Below are positions 1 to 6,168 of a stretch of 39,787 nucleotides of DNA, one piece after another (the stretch's first letter is position 1; every line of letters starts with the position of its first letter). Both the position numbers and the translations under genes were made by a program. The notes below the pieces were generated by a model. That model saw only the letters and a program-made list of their open reading frames with translations. It made no database searches and had not been told where the DNA came from. The stretch is taken from the IMG/VR virus record IMGVR_UViG_3300048930_000290, positions 1 through 39,787 of that record; one strand, written 5' to 3'. Source of the DNA: a virus.

Positions 1-124
1 TTTCTATCTCAAGCCGTCTCTTTTCAGCGAGTAGCTCTTCTGTGGTCATACCTTGGAAGGGGTTTTGCACTCTGTGGATCTGTTCATCTGGCACTTTACC
101 GATCAGTCGATTTAAAAAGAAGTC
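1..124. repeat. Terminal direct repeat (left copy); contig closes into a circle
   Basis: Identical to 39664-39787 except for one base (G at 101, T at 39764). The repeat lies inside the small terminase gene, whose frame continues across the join, so this is best read as the overlap of a circular or circularly permuted assembly. The unique genome length is then 39,663 bp. The mismatch is silent (ATC or ATA, both Ile, on the minus strand). Confidence 0.93.
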
Positions 125-376
125 AATCGTATGGGTGTCTCCCGTTCGGTAGCCTTTTAAAAACGCTTTGATGATGAGTGCCTCAAGAGTTGAAACTGGT
201 TCAGTTTGAAGTCGATGGATCAATTGCTCAGGTGTGAGATGCGAATTGAGCGTCATGTAGTTTGTGACGAGAGTCGCATCGATTCTGCGATTGATAAGCT
301 CTTCGCGGTTATAAGCTTTTTTGCCCTTTGCTTTCGGGCGCTCTTCTTTTTTTGGTCTAATGATTCGCCTTGCCAT
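1..376 (-). CDS. terS: Terminase small subunit (TerS), N-terminal part; continues across the contig join
   Basis: Minus-strand gene starting at ATG 376. It reads through position 1 and continues at 39663 to the stop at 39518, 173 aa in all. The protein begins MARRIIRPKKEERPKAKGKK, a basic N-terminus. A helical middle ends in NRLIGKVPDEQIHRVQNP, like the multimerisation/portal-binding end of phage small terminases. The C-terminal third is a charged coiled coil (MTTEELLAEKRRLEIENR). It recognises the packaging site on the concatemer and hands DNA to TerL, encoded directly downstream with an overlapping start. The call rests mainly on position before TerL, size and the coiled coil. The exact family is not certain. 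Confidence 0.75.
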   Translation of the reverse strand, partial: MARRIIRPKKEERPKAKGKKAYNREELINRRIDATLVTNYMTLNSHLTPEQLIHRLQTEPVSTLEALIIKAFLKGYRTGDTHTIDFFLNRLIGKVPDEQIHRVQNPFQGMTTEELLAEKRRLEIE

Positions 377-400
377 ATGCCACAATTGTGCTACATGGCA
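371..400. promoter_or_regulatory. Imperfect 30-bp palindrome at the terS start; candidate operator
   Basis: The site has perfect outer arms TGCCAT/ATGGCA and a perfect 10-bp centre CACAATTGTG; 24 of 30 positions are self-complementary. It covers the terS start codon. It lies just downstream of a consensus TTGACA on the minus strand (411-406), although a matching -10 box is weak. This would suit a repressor or activator switching on the packaging/late genes. No protein partner can be assigned. Confidence 0.4.
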
Positions 401-415
401 AGTTTTGTCAAGAGT

Positions 416-541
416 CTAGTCGGGGAGTGGGATCAAAGGCGCGATGAAAACCGCATAGCCTATAAAGATCGCGCAGAGCATGAACCAAAAGAAAAACTCG
501 CCCGGCTCTTGATTCATTTTTTCTTTAAGACTTGACCACAT
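416..541 (-). CDS. Small single-transmembrane protein (41 aa)
   Basis: ATG at 541 preceded by GAGG eight bases upstream; stop TAG 416-418. A short polar start (MWSSLKEKMNQEPGE) leads into one long hydrophobic segment rich in Phe/Ile (residues about 15-37), ending in PLIPLPD. Its first 28 bases overlap the end of the preceding 53-aa gene in another frame, which suggests translational coupling. It could be a small holin-like or membrane regulatory protein; nothing in the sequence decides this. It lies in the accessory operon just before terS. Confidence 0.55.
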   Translation of the reverse strand: MWSSLKEKMNQEPGEFFFWFMLCAIFIGYAVFIAPLIPLPD

Positions 542-675
542 GACGGGCACCTCTTATCAGCTAACGCCTTTTCAAGAGTAGAGCGCAAAAGATCTTTCAC
601 GTCAATACCTGACTCTTTGGCCCGTTGAATCAACTCATAGTTGATGCGAATTGAAAAATGATAGTTCTTTTTCAC
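514..675 (-). CDS. Small RHH/HTH-like protein with C-terminal CxxC knuckle (53 aa)
   Basis: GTG start at 675, overlapping the TGA of the upstream gene (GTGA junction), with GAGG nearby. A basic N-terminus (KKNYHFSIRINYEL) of beta-strand character is followed by helices (IQRAKESGIDVKDLLRSTL). The C-terminus carries CPSCGQ, half a zinc ribbon. The strand-helix-helix order resembles ribbon-helix-helix DNA-binding proteins such as CcdA-type antitoxins, but no toxin partner is seen. A phage transcriptional regulator is plausible; the function is inferred only. Confidence 0.5.
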   Translation of the reverse strand: MKKNYHFSIRINYELIQRAKESGIDVKDLLRSTLEKALADKRCPSCGQVLKKK

Positions 676-1277
676 CTGAGCCTCATAGGGGTGTTAGCTT
701 GACATTGGTAGGTAAGATCTCCACACACCAAGGTTGAGCCGCAGGACTCTTGCGCCACTTCAGAGCAATGAAGCCATTGACCTTGAATCAGGTATTCAGT
801 TTTTTTAAGTCTGATCTCATCACCACAACCGGGCAAAAAGATAAGGGCAATAAAGAGCAAGATGCCAATAGGCAAAAGGTCTGAAGAGTTTTGAGGTACA
901 TTGTTTGCTTTGTTTAGTGCATTGGCTTCATGCTCTAGAGCCGTTCTCACAGTCTTATAAGAAACCCCAAGACGTTTTGAGATCGTGGTCATCGGCAAGC
1001 CTGACTTGTAAAGCTTCACCACTTGAGCGTTGATCTCAAGACGTTTAGCAGGTGTGAGCATCCTGTATTTTGGTTCTCGTTTCATCTTAAAGACCTTTTT
1101 AAAAAGCGTTAAAAACGTTTTTGCAATCTTGTTTTCTACCTTCCAAGCCTCTTTTGACTTTCGATCTTCAATTTTTTCAATCAAGAAAACATGAGAGTTG
1201 AGGATCGATGCAATCGCTTCTATCTCTTGCGCGTTGAGCGTCACCTGAAACTTTTTTTCTCTTCTTTGAATCACCAT
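672..1277 (-). CDS. HTH protein with C-terminal hydrophobic/lipobox segment; start probably supplied by upstream frame
   Basis: 201 codons. Residues about 75-115 contain a resolvase-like helix-turn-helix (AQVVKLYKSGLPMTTISKRL). Residues about 134-152 are strongly hydrophobic and end in LPGC, a lipobox-like sequence. The Cys-rich tail (five Cys) would lie outside the inner membrane. A cytoplasmic HTH followed by a membrane or lipoprotein segment is unusual; two genes may have fused. The ATG at 1277 has no Shine-Dalgarno sequence and overlaps the preceding gene (1177-1377) by 101 bases. Removing one A from the A7 run at 1252-1258 joins that gene in frame to this one. The real product may therefore start at 1377. 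Confidence 0.5.
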   Translation of the reverse strand: MVIQRREKKFQVTLNAQEIEAIASILNSHVFLIEKIEDRKSKEAWKVENKIAKTFLTLFKKVFKMKREPKYRMLTPAKRLEINAQVVKLYKSGLPMTTISKRLGVSYKTVRTALEHEANALNKANNVPQNSSDLLPIGILLFIALIFLPGCGDEIRLKKTEYLIQGQWLHCSEVAQESCGSTLVCGDLTYQCQANTPMRLR

Positions 1278-1377
1278 GCGGTGAAATTAAAGTGGACTTA
1301 CAATAAAGGCAAGTGAGCCAAACCCGGTGTAAAGTTTTTTTAATTTGATGGGTCTGACCGCAGGTGCATTTTTTCAT
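1177..1377 (-). CDS. Small zinc-finger-like protein, probably the true N-terminus of the following HTH gene
   Basis: The ATG at 1377 overlaps the upstream stop (ATGA) and has GAAGG upstream, so translation very likely starts here. The N-terminus contains CTCG and, after about 17 residues, CLYC, a likely zinc ribbon. After residue 42 the frame passes an A7 run and the remaining 24 residues look random, consistent with a frame change into the 672-1277 frame. Either a one-base homopolymer error, slippage, or genuine gene overlap explains this. Confidence 0.5.
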   Translation of the reverse strand: MKKCTCGQTHQIKKTLHRVWLTCLYCKSTLISPHGDSKKRKKVSGDAQRARDRSDCIDPQLSCFLD

Positions 1378-1689
1378 AACTTATTGCCTTCAGCTTTGTT
1401 GATGCACTTTAAAATCCTAGACCTCACTAATTTTGCATATTCCGATTTTGAATCGAAGCCGTTCCAAAGAACTTCATGAGCAAGGTGTAAGACTTCTAAC
1501 ATCTCAGGTGCAGCGGCAATGAGATTGGCGTCCGCTGGATTGTCAACCTGACAAAGCTTGCCAGAATCTGAAGTCACGTCAGAGTGTTCTGCGTGACGAA
1601 AAAAAATCTTTGCCGTGTTTCGTCTTGTCGTAGACTTTTGCTGTAAAATGGCGAGCCTTCCAAGGTCCGGGCGTGTGTTTTGATTTCAT
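1374..1689 (-). pseudogene. Phage protein of the KHTPGPW...LIAAAPEML type, split by a frameshift
   Basis: The ATG at 1689 overlaps the upstream stop (ATGA) and follows GGAAGGTGAG. Frame one encodes MKSKHTPGPWKARHFTAKVY and more, then stops at 1579. Frame two (1374-1577) carries the family's C-terminal signature ANLIAAAPEMLEVL. The two halves are normally one small protein found in many phages of proteobacteria, function unknown. They join in frame if one base is removed from the 8-base homopolymer at 1599-1606. The choice between assembly error, true pseudogene and slippage cannot be made from sequence. Confidence 0.65.
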
Positions 1690-2108
1690 AACTCACCTTC
1701 CACTCTTATTGCTTCATAAACTTTGCAACCCTCGACATCACCCTCTTTGCACAAGTAAAGCGATGAGCCTTGAATTTGATACGTATATTGACCAACCAAA
1801 ACAGAACAATCGGCACCGCCCCATCCATCGATAAGATCAACCGACACCGTTTCAATGTAACCGCTGCACCCATCGTGCTCGACAATGTTATTGGTGTTGC
1901 ACTGAGCACCGTTTGAGAAGTGAACCGTTATCGACTCTTCAGGCGCTTCATGTCTCCATGTGTTCTCGCCATCTGACCATGTAGTAAGAAACATCGGAAC
2001 CGAACAAGATGCGCTTTCTGGTATTGAATCAATCGGCACCACGTTGATGGTCGGGCTTTCTTCGCAACTGACCACAAGAAAAAATAAAAAGGGTAAAAGC
2101 TTTTTCAT
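1686..2108 (-). CDS. Predicted lipoprotein (140 aa)
   Basis: Signal peptide MKKLLPFLFFLVVSC with lipobox VVSC, so the mature protein should start at Cys15 and be lipid-anchored. The mature part is polar with seven further cysteines, suggesting disulfides and a periplasmic or surface location. No family was recognised. It sits in a tightly packed minus-strand operon and its stop overlaps the next start (ATGA). Phage lipoproteins of this kind sometimes act in superinfection exclusion or lysis; that is only a possibility here. Confidence 0.65.
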   Translation of the reverse strand: MKKLLPFLFFLVVSCEESPTINVVPIDSIPESASCSVPMFLTTWSDGENTWRHEAPEESITVHFSNGAQCNTNNIVEHDGCSGYIETVSVDLIDGWGGADCSVLVGQYTYQIQGSSLYLCKEGDVEGCKVYEAIRVEGEL

Positions 2109-2117
2109 GATTGAACC

Positions 2118-2441
2118 TCAAGAAAGCGTTAAGGGTTGATAAGTTTTTGCCATCTCAACCAACCGCTCATTAGGTGTGGTCGAGTACATCGAGCGAAGAG
2201 TTTTAAGATAGTCCACTTGATCAGCATCAAGATCTTGAACCAAAAAGCTCACAAGGTTTTTGATTGTGTGGTTCCCGTTGTGAACAACTTGAGTGCCGAT
2301 CATGGGAAGAGCGATTGCATTGCCACCTTGATCGATCACCACAACTCGGCGCTGTCCGATGATGAACACCGTGTTGCCTTCAATTGTTTTTGTAGCCTGT
2401 AAGATTTTGCTCAATGTTTGAATCACTCTCTTTGTTTTCAT
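2118..2441 (-). CDS. Hypothetical protein, first gene of the accessory operon (107 aa)
   Basis: ATG at 2441 preceded by GCGAGG; a good promoter candidate lies 25-55 bases upstream (2466-2495). The soluble protein has a basic N-terminus (MKTKRVIQTLSKILQATKTI), a beta-rich centre (VFIIGQRRVVVIDQ) and a helical C-terminus. No family was recognised. It heads the run of small genes reaching to terS. Confidence 0.6.
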   Translation of the reverse strand: MKTKRVIQTLSKILQATKTIEGNTVFIIGQRRVVVIDQGGNAIALPMIGTQVVHNGNHTIKNLVSFLVQDLDADQVDYLKTLRSMYSTTPNERLVEMAKTYQPLTLS

Positions 2442-2465
2442 CTTTTACCTCGCCTTGTTTTAAAT

Positions 2466-2495
2466 AGTGTACCGCGTTTGTGGGACGCTTGACAA
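2466..2495 (-). promoter_or_regulatory. Sigma-70-type promoter for the accessory operon
   Basis: On the minus strand TTGTCA (2495-2490) and TACACT (2471-2466) are separated by 18 bases. Both match the consensus at 4-5 of 6 positions. The start of transcription would fall about 20 bases before ATG 2441. The genes downstream are arranged with overlapping starts, so one transcript could cover 2441-416. Confidence 0.55.
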
Positions 2496-2521
2496 GATAA
2501 AAAGCAAAAAACTTTTAACAT

Positions 2522-2998
2522 CTAAATATGAGACATCTCAACATATTTTAAAATCAAAAGCGCATCGATCACCCCTTCATGGGGCTTCTTTGCTTTGGGT
2601 GATAGAGGCACCAACTCAGGCCAGTCCGGGTAAAGGCGCTTTAAAGCTATCAGGCTTCGCGCTTTTGGCTTTAGCTGTGCATTGGTGCCTTGATGTATCA
2701 CCTTGGTCCACTTCTGTGGCTCTATCAGTGTATAAGGCTTTTTAGATACAATAGCTGCGATCTCTAGTGTTCTAAAATCCTGCCCGTAAAAGAAAGCTGA
2801 TTTTGCACCCATTGCAAAAGGGATGGCCCGCTCAATGTAAACGTGAGCGTTCTCAAAACCTTTTAGGATCTTATAAACTGAATTAAAACAGACCCGGCCT
2901 TCAGCCGTTGGCATTATATGGATTTGATACTCATTTTTTCTTTTGACCACGATTGCTCCGGTCAAACCGGGATCGATAGAAACCACCGTTTTTGTCAT
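2522..2998 (-). CDS. RuvC-like Holliday-junction endonuclease
   Basis: RNase H-fold resolvase that would cut four-way junctions and branched replication intermediates before packaging. With the start at ATG 2998 the protein has 158 aa. The first acidic residue is in VVSIDPGLTGAIV (D9). The second is in AHVYIERA (E56). The third motif is in KPHEGVIDALLI, with D145 preceded by His-Glu. These positions match the metal-binding set of phage RuvC-like enzymes. An upstream in-frame ATG (3055) is possible, but its extra 19 residues run through an iteron copy and look non-coding. GGGGG lies about 10 bases before 2998. The gene is next to the putative origin and the primase-helicase gene. Confidence 0.85.
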   Translation of the reverse strand: MTKTVVSIDPGLTGAIVVKRKNEYQIHIMPTAEGRVCFNSVYKILKGFENAHVYIERAIPFAMGAKSAFFYGQDFRTLEIAAIVSKKPYTLIEPQKWTKVIHQGTNAQLKPKARSLIALKRLYPDWPELVPLSPKAKKPHEGVIDALLILKYVEMSHI

Positions 2999-3027
2999 CA
3001 CTTTTTTACCCCCATTTTTAGCGCCAA

Positions 3028-3348
3028 TGTCCACACCCCTCCCTATCTTCATCAAAAGTCCAATAGTTTTAAAATCCTTGTTTTTCTAAATATATCTTAT
3101 TTAAAATATAAATATATACTATTTAAATATATCATTTCTCAGATCTACCTTAATGAAGGTTAGGAAGGTTATAAAGGTGTGGTCAATGTTAAAATAAAAC
3201 AAATAAATACAATAGCTTAAAAGTGTCCACACCTTTACTTTTAAAACTTTCGAAGGTGTGGACACGTTAGTAAGGTGGTGGCACCTGAAGTGTCCACACC
3301 TTGTCAAAAAACTTTTAATTATATAGGTGTGGACACAAGGTGTGGACA
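3028..3348. repeat. Iteron block with AT-rich stretch; candidate replication origin or operator array
   Basis: Seven copies of the 10-mer GGTGTGGACA, one with a mismatch, lie in mixed orientation. Minus-oriented copies are at 3028, 3224 and 3291; plus-oriented copies are at 3176 (GGTGTGGTCA), 3255, 3326 and 3339. The copies 3224/3255 and 3291/3326 form convergent inverted pairs with arms of 10-13 bases. Bases 3085-3140 are almost pure A/T. The block lies directly upstream of the primase-helicase stop codon and RuvC-like start, with no credible gene from 3056 to 3354. Clustered iterons beside an AT-rich element are typical of initiator-dependent origins; a repressor array is the alternative. 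Confidence 0.6.
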
Positions 3349-3354
3349 CTGCTT

Positions 3355-5832
3355 TTAACTCCAAAAAATACCCTTCTTTTTATTCCCTCTCTTTTGTCTT
3401 TTTGTAAACCCTTGGGCTTTTAAAAACTCCCCAACTGACATCTCTAAACCCTTGGTGATTTTATCTTTCTTTACTTTAGCTTTTTCAAACAACTCCTCAA
3501 TTGTGAACTCTTCACCTACCTCACCGGATAAAAGAACCTCGCCCAACTTTTCAATGATTGCATCTTCTTCTCTTTGAAGGGCTTTGAGTTCTTTGGCCCA
3601 ATAGTAGCCTTTTAAGCCTTTGATCTGCCTTTGCACTTTGCCGTAGCCTAAAACAGTGAGGCAAGATGCAACCCTCATTTGTGTGCTACGGTCATTTTTA
3701 AGCCCACTTGATGGCAAAAGAGCTATGAGGTCATTGAGAGTAAACGGGTCGGGAAGCCCGGCGCTTGCTTCACTATCAAAGAATTCAGTCAACTCTACCG
3801 TCAATGAATCAACTTCGGTTCTCATCTCTTGGATCTCTTGAGCTTGTCTTTGCGCCACCACCTGATCGAGATATAAAGGCTCACACGCAAGATAATATTC
3901 AATGGCTTCAGCTAACAATTGATCTCGATCACGCCTCAAACCTTCGGTGTCAATCGCCCCACAACTCACGGGCCAAAATCTTCGATTGCCTGTGATGTCT
4001 TTTAAGTACGCTTGGTTATTGGTGGTACCTATAAAGATGCATTGCCTTGGGTTTACAATAGTTCTACGCCCGTAGGGGAGCCTCACCTTGTCGGTGTCTC
4101 GACTGATAAATTGCTTCATGAGATTGACGTCATATCTTGTCATCGCTGAAAGCTCACCAAGTTCAATCACCCAATTGCCAAGCAAGTAAACCACCGCATC
4201 TGAATGACCTAGAGTTAATTCAGAATCAGAAAACCAAGGCTCTGATAAGATCCGGGCGGCTGTACTTTTACCGATCCCTTGAAGCCCTTCCAAGATCAAC
4301 ACGTTGTCAAACTTTGCACCCGGCTCAAAGATACGTGTCACCATCGCAACGATTGTCTTTCTTCCAACTGCGCTTAAATATTCTTTTGGACCTCTCGCAC
4401 CAAGATAAGTCTCAAGCCACCCATCAAGGCGCTTTACCCCATCCCATGTGAGAGTTTTTAAATAGTCTTTCACCGGGTGGTAAGAGTGCCGACCCGCTTC
4501 GATATCAAAAAACTCTTCAATTTTTTTTGTCTGAAACTCTACTTTATAATTTTGTGCGCACCATATCTTAAACCTCAACGCGCAAGAATCGGTGAGATAC
4601 TTGCCCGCTTCACTTCCCCACGGTGTTGGTGCAAGCCAAAAGATCATTTGTTGAAACGTATCCATCCCAATGGCGGGAAGGTTCAAAGTCGCATTTTTAA
4701 AAATCAATTCAAGGTTCAGCATCGAGGGCAATATTTTTTTATGCTTGCCCTTCCCCGTGGTTTCTAAAAAATCTTCCCACGTTTTTTCTTTCTCTTCCAC
4801 CTCGAGACTCAACGCTTGCTCAGTCGCCTCATCTTCTGAAAGTCTTTTTTCTTCACTCATGTCATCAAAGGCACCATCAAAGAACGCCTCTTTTTTGGCC
4901 TTACCGATGGTGTATTTATAAACCCACTCAGCCGCTTTCTTTCTCGACTTTGTTTGGGCGTGATCATACCCGACACTCCCTAGATAGTTTTCAGGATCGG
5001 TGAGAACGCTCAAGATTTGATTAGTGGTGAAGCCCGATCTCACCATCTCGATGGCCACACCAAAGATTGAGGCTGATCTATCCTCGACACCCTCGCCCGA
5101 TACGATCATCTCAACAGTTTCATCGGGAAGGTCTGAAAGATATAGGTCCACCTCTTCTATTTGAAAGTCGTTCTCAAGTTCAAGCTTTTGGTTTTCGCTT
5201 TGTGTTGATTGAAGATCTCGGACCATAAGGTTTTTTAAAGTGGGTTCATCACTCCAAGCGTATTTTAAACCGCTGTCAGGATGCACAGAAGGGGGCAACA
5301 CGCATTGCCTACCCGTTCCCATGACTGAGATCTCCCACGCGGGTCTGAGCCTTATTCCGGCTTCGATCTCTTCGGCTGACAATTCTTTTAACTCTTTGCG
5401 GCTAGGCTTTTGTGAGGGCATTTTGACCTTCACAATCTGTTTTGATTTTTTTAAAGTGAAAGATTTTTGTGGTGTGGTGGTCAAAAAATAAATATGCCTT
5501 GACCCGTTACCTCTTCCCGATTTAACAATGGGCGACTCATAGAGTTCAAGCTGATCTATCGCCGCTTCGAATTCCTTTTGGGCGCGGGTGTCGGTTGTTT
5601 TGATGTCACAATCGAAAGCTGCAAGATACCTCGCGCCTTCTTTTGTCTCTACCTTTGATGGTGCTCCTAATCGCACCCCCACGTTATACCCGGCCTTGTA
5701 AGAACTTTTAAGATCTTCAAGGCTCTTTTTCTTTTGCGTGGTCCAGTTGTTTTCGATGGGTGCTTTTGATTTTGGCTTCAGCCATATAATAGAAAACCCT
5801 AGGGCGTGAAGCCCTTTAATATCTTTTAACAT
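3355..5832 (-). CDS. Bifunctional primase-polymerase / VapE-type (D5-like) replicative helicase
   Basis: 825 aa. Residues about 1-200 form a prim-pol domain of the archaeo-eukaryotic primase type. It has the metal-binding AAFDCDI (D74, D76), the basic loop SGRGNGSRHIYF (105-116) and VLPPSVHPDSG. Residues about 450-640 are a virulence-associated-E/D5-like superfamily 3 ATPase. It has Walker A GLQGIGKS (516-523), Walker B-like WVIELGEL (554-561), sensor IGTTNN (601-606) and the arginine-finger-like TGNRRFW (614-620). The C-terminal 200 residues are helical and may bind DNA. This is the likely initiator or primosome of the phage, working with the family A polymerase at 16243. It is next to the iteron block, which it or an associated factor could recognise. 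It is complete and uninterrupted. Confidence 0.88.
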   Translation of the reverse strand: MLKDIKGLHALGFSIIWLKPKSKAPIENNWTTQKKKSLEDLKSSYKAGYNVGVRLGAPSKVETKEGARYLAAFDCDIKTTDTRAQKEFEAAIDQLELYESPIVKSGRGNGSRHIYFLTTTPQKSFTLKKSKQIVKVKMPSQKPSRKELKELSAEEIEAGIRLRPAWEISVMGTGRQCVLPPSVHPDSGLKYAWSDEPTLKNLMVRDLQSTQSENQKLELENDFQIEEVDLYLSDLPDETVEMIVSGEGVEDRSASIFGVAIEMVRSGFTTNQILSVLTDPENYLGSVGYDHAQTKSRKKAAEWVYKYTIGKAKKEAFFDGAFDDMSEEKRLSEDEATEQALSLEVEEKEKTWEDFLETTGKGKHKKILPSMLNLELIFKNATLNLPAIGMDTFQQMIFWLAPTPWGSEAGKYLTDSCALRFKIWCAQNYKVEFQTKKIEEFFDIEAGRHSYHPVKDYLKTLTWDGVKRLDGWLETYLGARGPKEYLSAVGRKTIVAMVTRIFEPGAKFDNVLILEGLQGIGKSTAARILSEPWFSDSELTLGHSDAVVYLLGNWVIELGELSAMTRYDVNLMKQFISRDTDKVRLPYGRRTIVNPRQCIFIGTTNNQAYLKDITGNRRFWPVSCGAIDTEGLRRDRDQLLAEAIEYYLACEPLYLDQVVAQRQAQEIQEMRTEVDSLTVELTEFFDSEASAGLPDPFTLNDLIALLPSSGLKNDRSTQMRVASCLTVLGYGKVQRQIKGLKGYYWAKELKALQREEDAIIEKLGEVLLSGEVGEEFTIEELFEKAKVKKDKITKGLEMSVGEFLKAQGFTKRQKRGNKKKGIFWS

Positions 5833-5846
5833 ATCCCACCACCGTC

Positions 5847-6059
5847 TTAGTTTTTGACTTTAAGTTTTGATCTTCGATAGTCGGTCATTGATTGCAGGAT
5901 GTCTACTTTGCCTTTTGACGCTTTGTGAACGGCAATCCATTTCGCCGCAGTTGGCAAGCAATGATAAGAGCACCACTGCGAAAGAGTTTGACGGCTGACT
6001 GAGAGAGTTTTGATGAGTTTTGTGCGGTCTTGAGTTGCGATCCAATCTTTGAGAGTCAT
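5847..6059 (-). CDS. Small Cro/CI-like HTH regulator
   Basis: 70 aa from ATG 6059, with AAGG eight bases upstream; a GTG three codons earlier is also possible. The helix-turn-helix is TKLIKTLSVSRQTLSQWCSY (about residues 12-31), as in short Cro-like repressors. It is the first gene leftward of a divergent intergenic region that contains a symmetrical operator candidate. It probably regulates itself and/or the rightward replication operon starting at 6169. It precedes the primase-helicase gene with a 14-base gap, so the two are likely cotranscribed. Confidence 0.7.
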   Translation of the reverse strand: MTLKDWIATQDRTKLIKTLSVSRQTLSQWCSYHCLPTAAKWIAVHKASKGKVDILQSMTDYRRSKLKVKN

Positions 6060-6086
6060 TTTGTCCACCTTTGGTTTTTTAAGTTT

Positions 6087-6140
6087 GAGGTGTTGACTTT
6101 AAACTTCTTTTGGCAAAAGAATCAACCTCTCGGGTATAAA
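6087..6140 (+). promoter_or_regulatory. Divergent control region with operator and rightward promoter
   Basis: A perfect inverted repeat TTCTTTT-GGC-AAAAGAA (6105-6121) is flanked by outer arms GAGGtgTTGA (6087-6096) and TCAACCTC (6122-6129). The rightward promoter candidate is TTGGCA (6110-6115) with TATAAA (6135-6140) and a 19-base spacer. The symmetrical site overlaps its -35 box, so a repressor bound there would block it. The natural candidate is the HTH protein at 5847-6059. Confidence 0.5.
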
Positions 6141-6168
6141 AATTTTTTAACGTGGTGCTAAAAGTTTT

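Noticed and set aside
206-535. Plus-strand ORF of 109 codons at the start
   Set aside because: It is the complement of terS and the small TM/zinc-knuckle genes, has no ribosome site, and its sequence is random-like.
3119-3364. Minus-strand ORF of 81 codons in the iteron block
   Set aside because: It translates the repeated iterons and AT-rich tract; composition and lack of a ribosome site mark it as non-coding.
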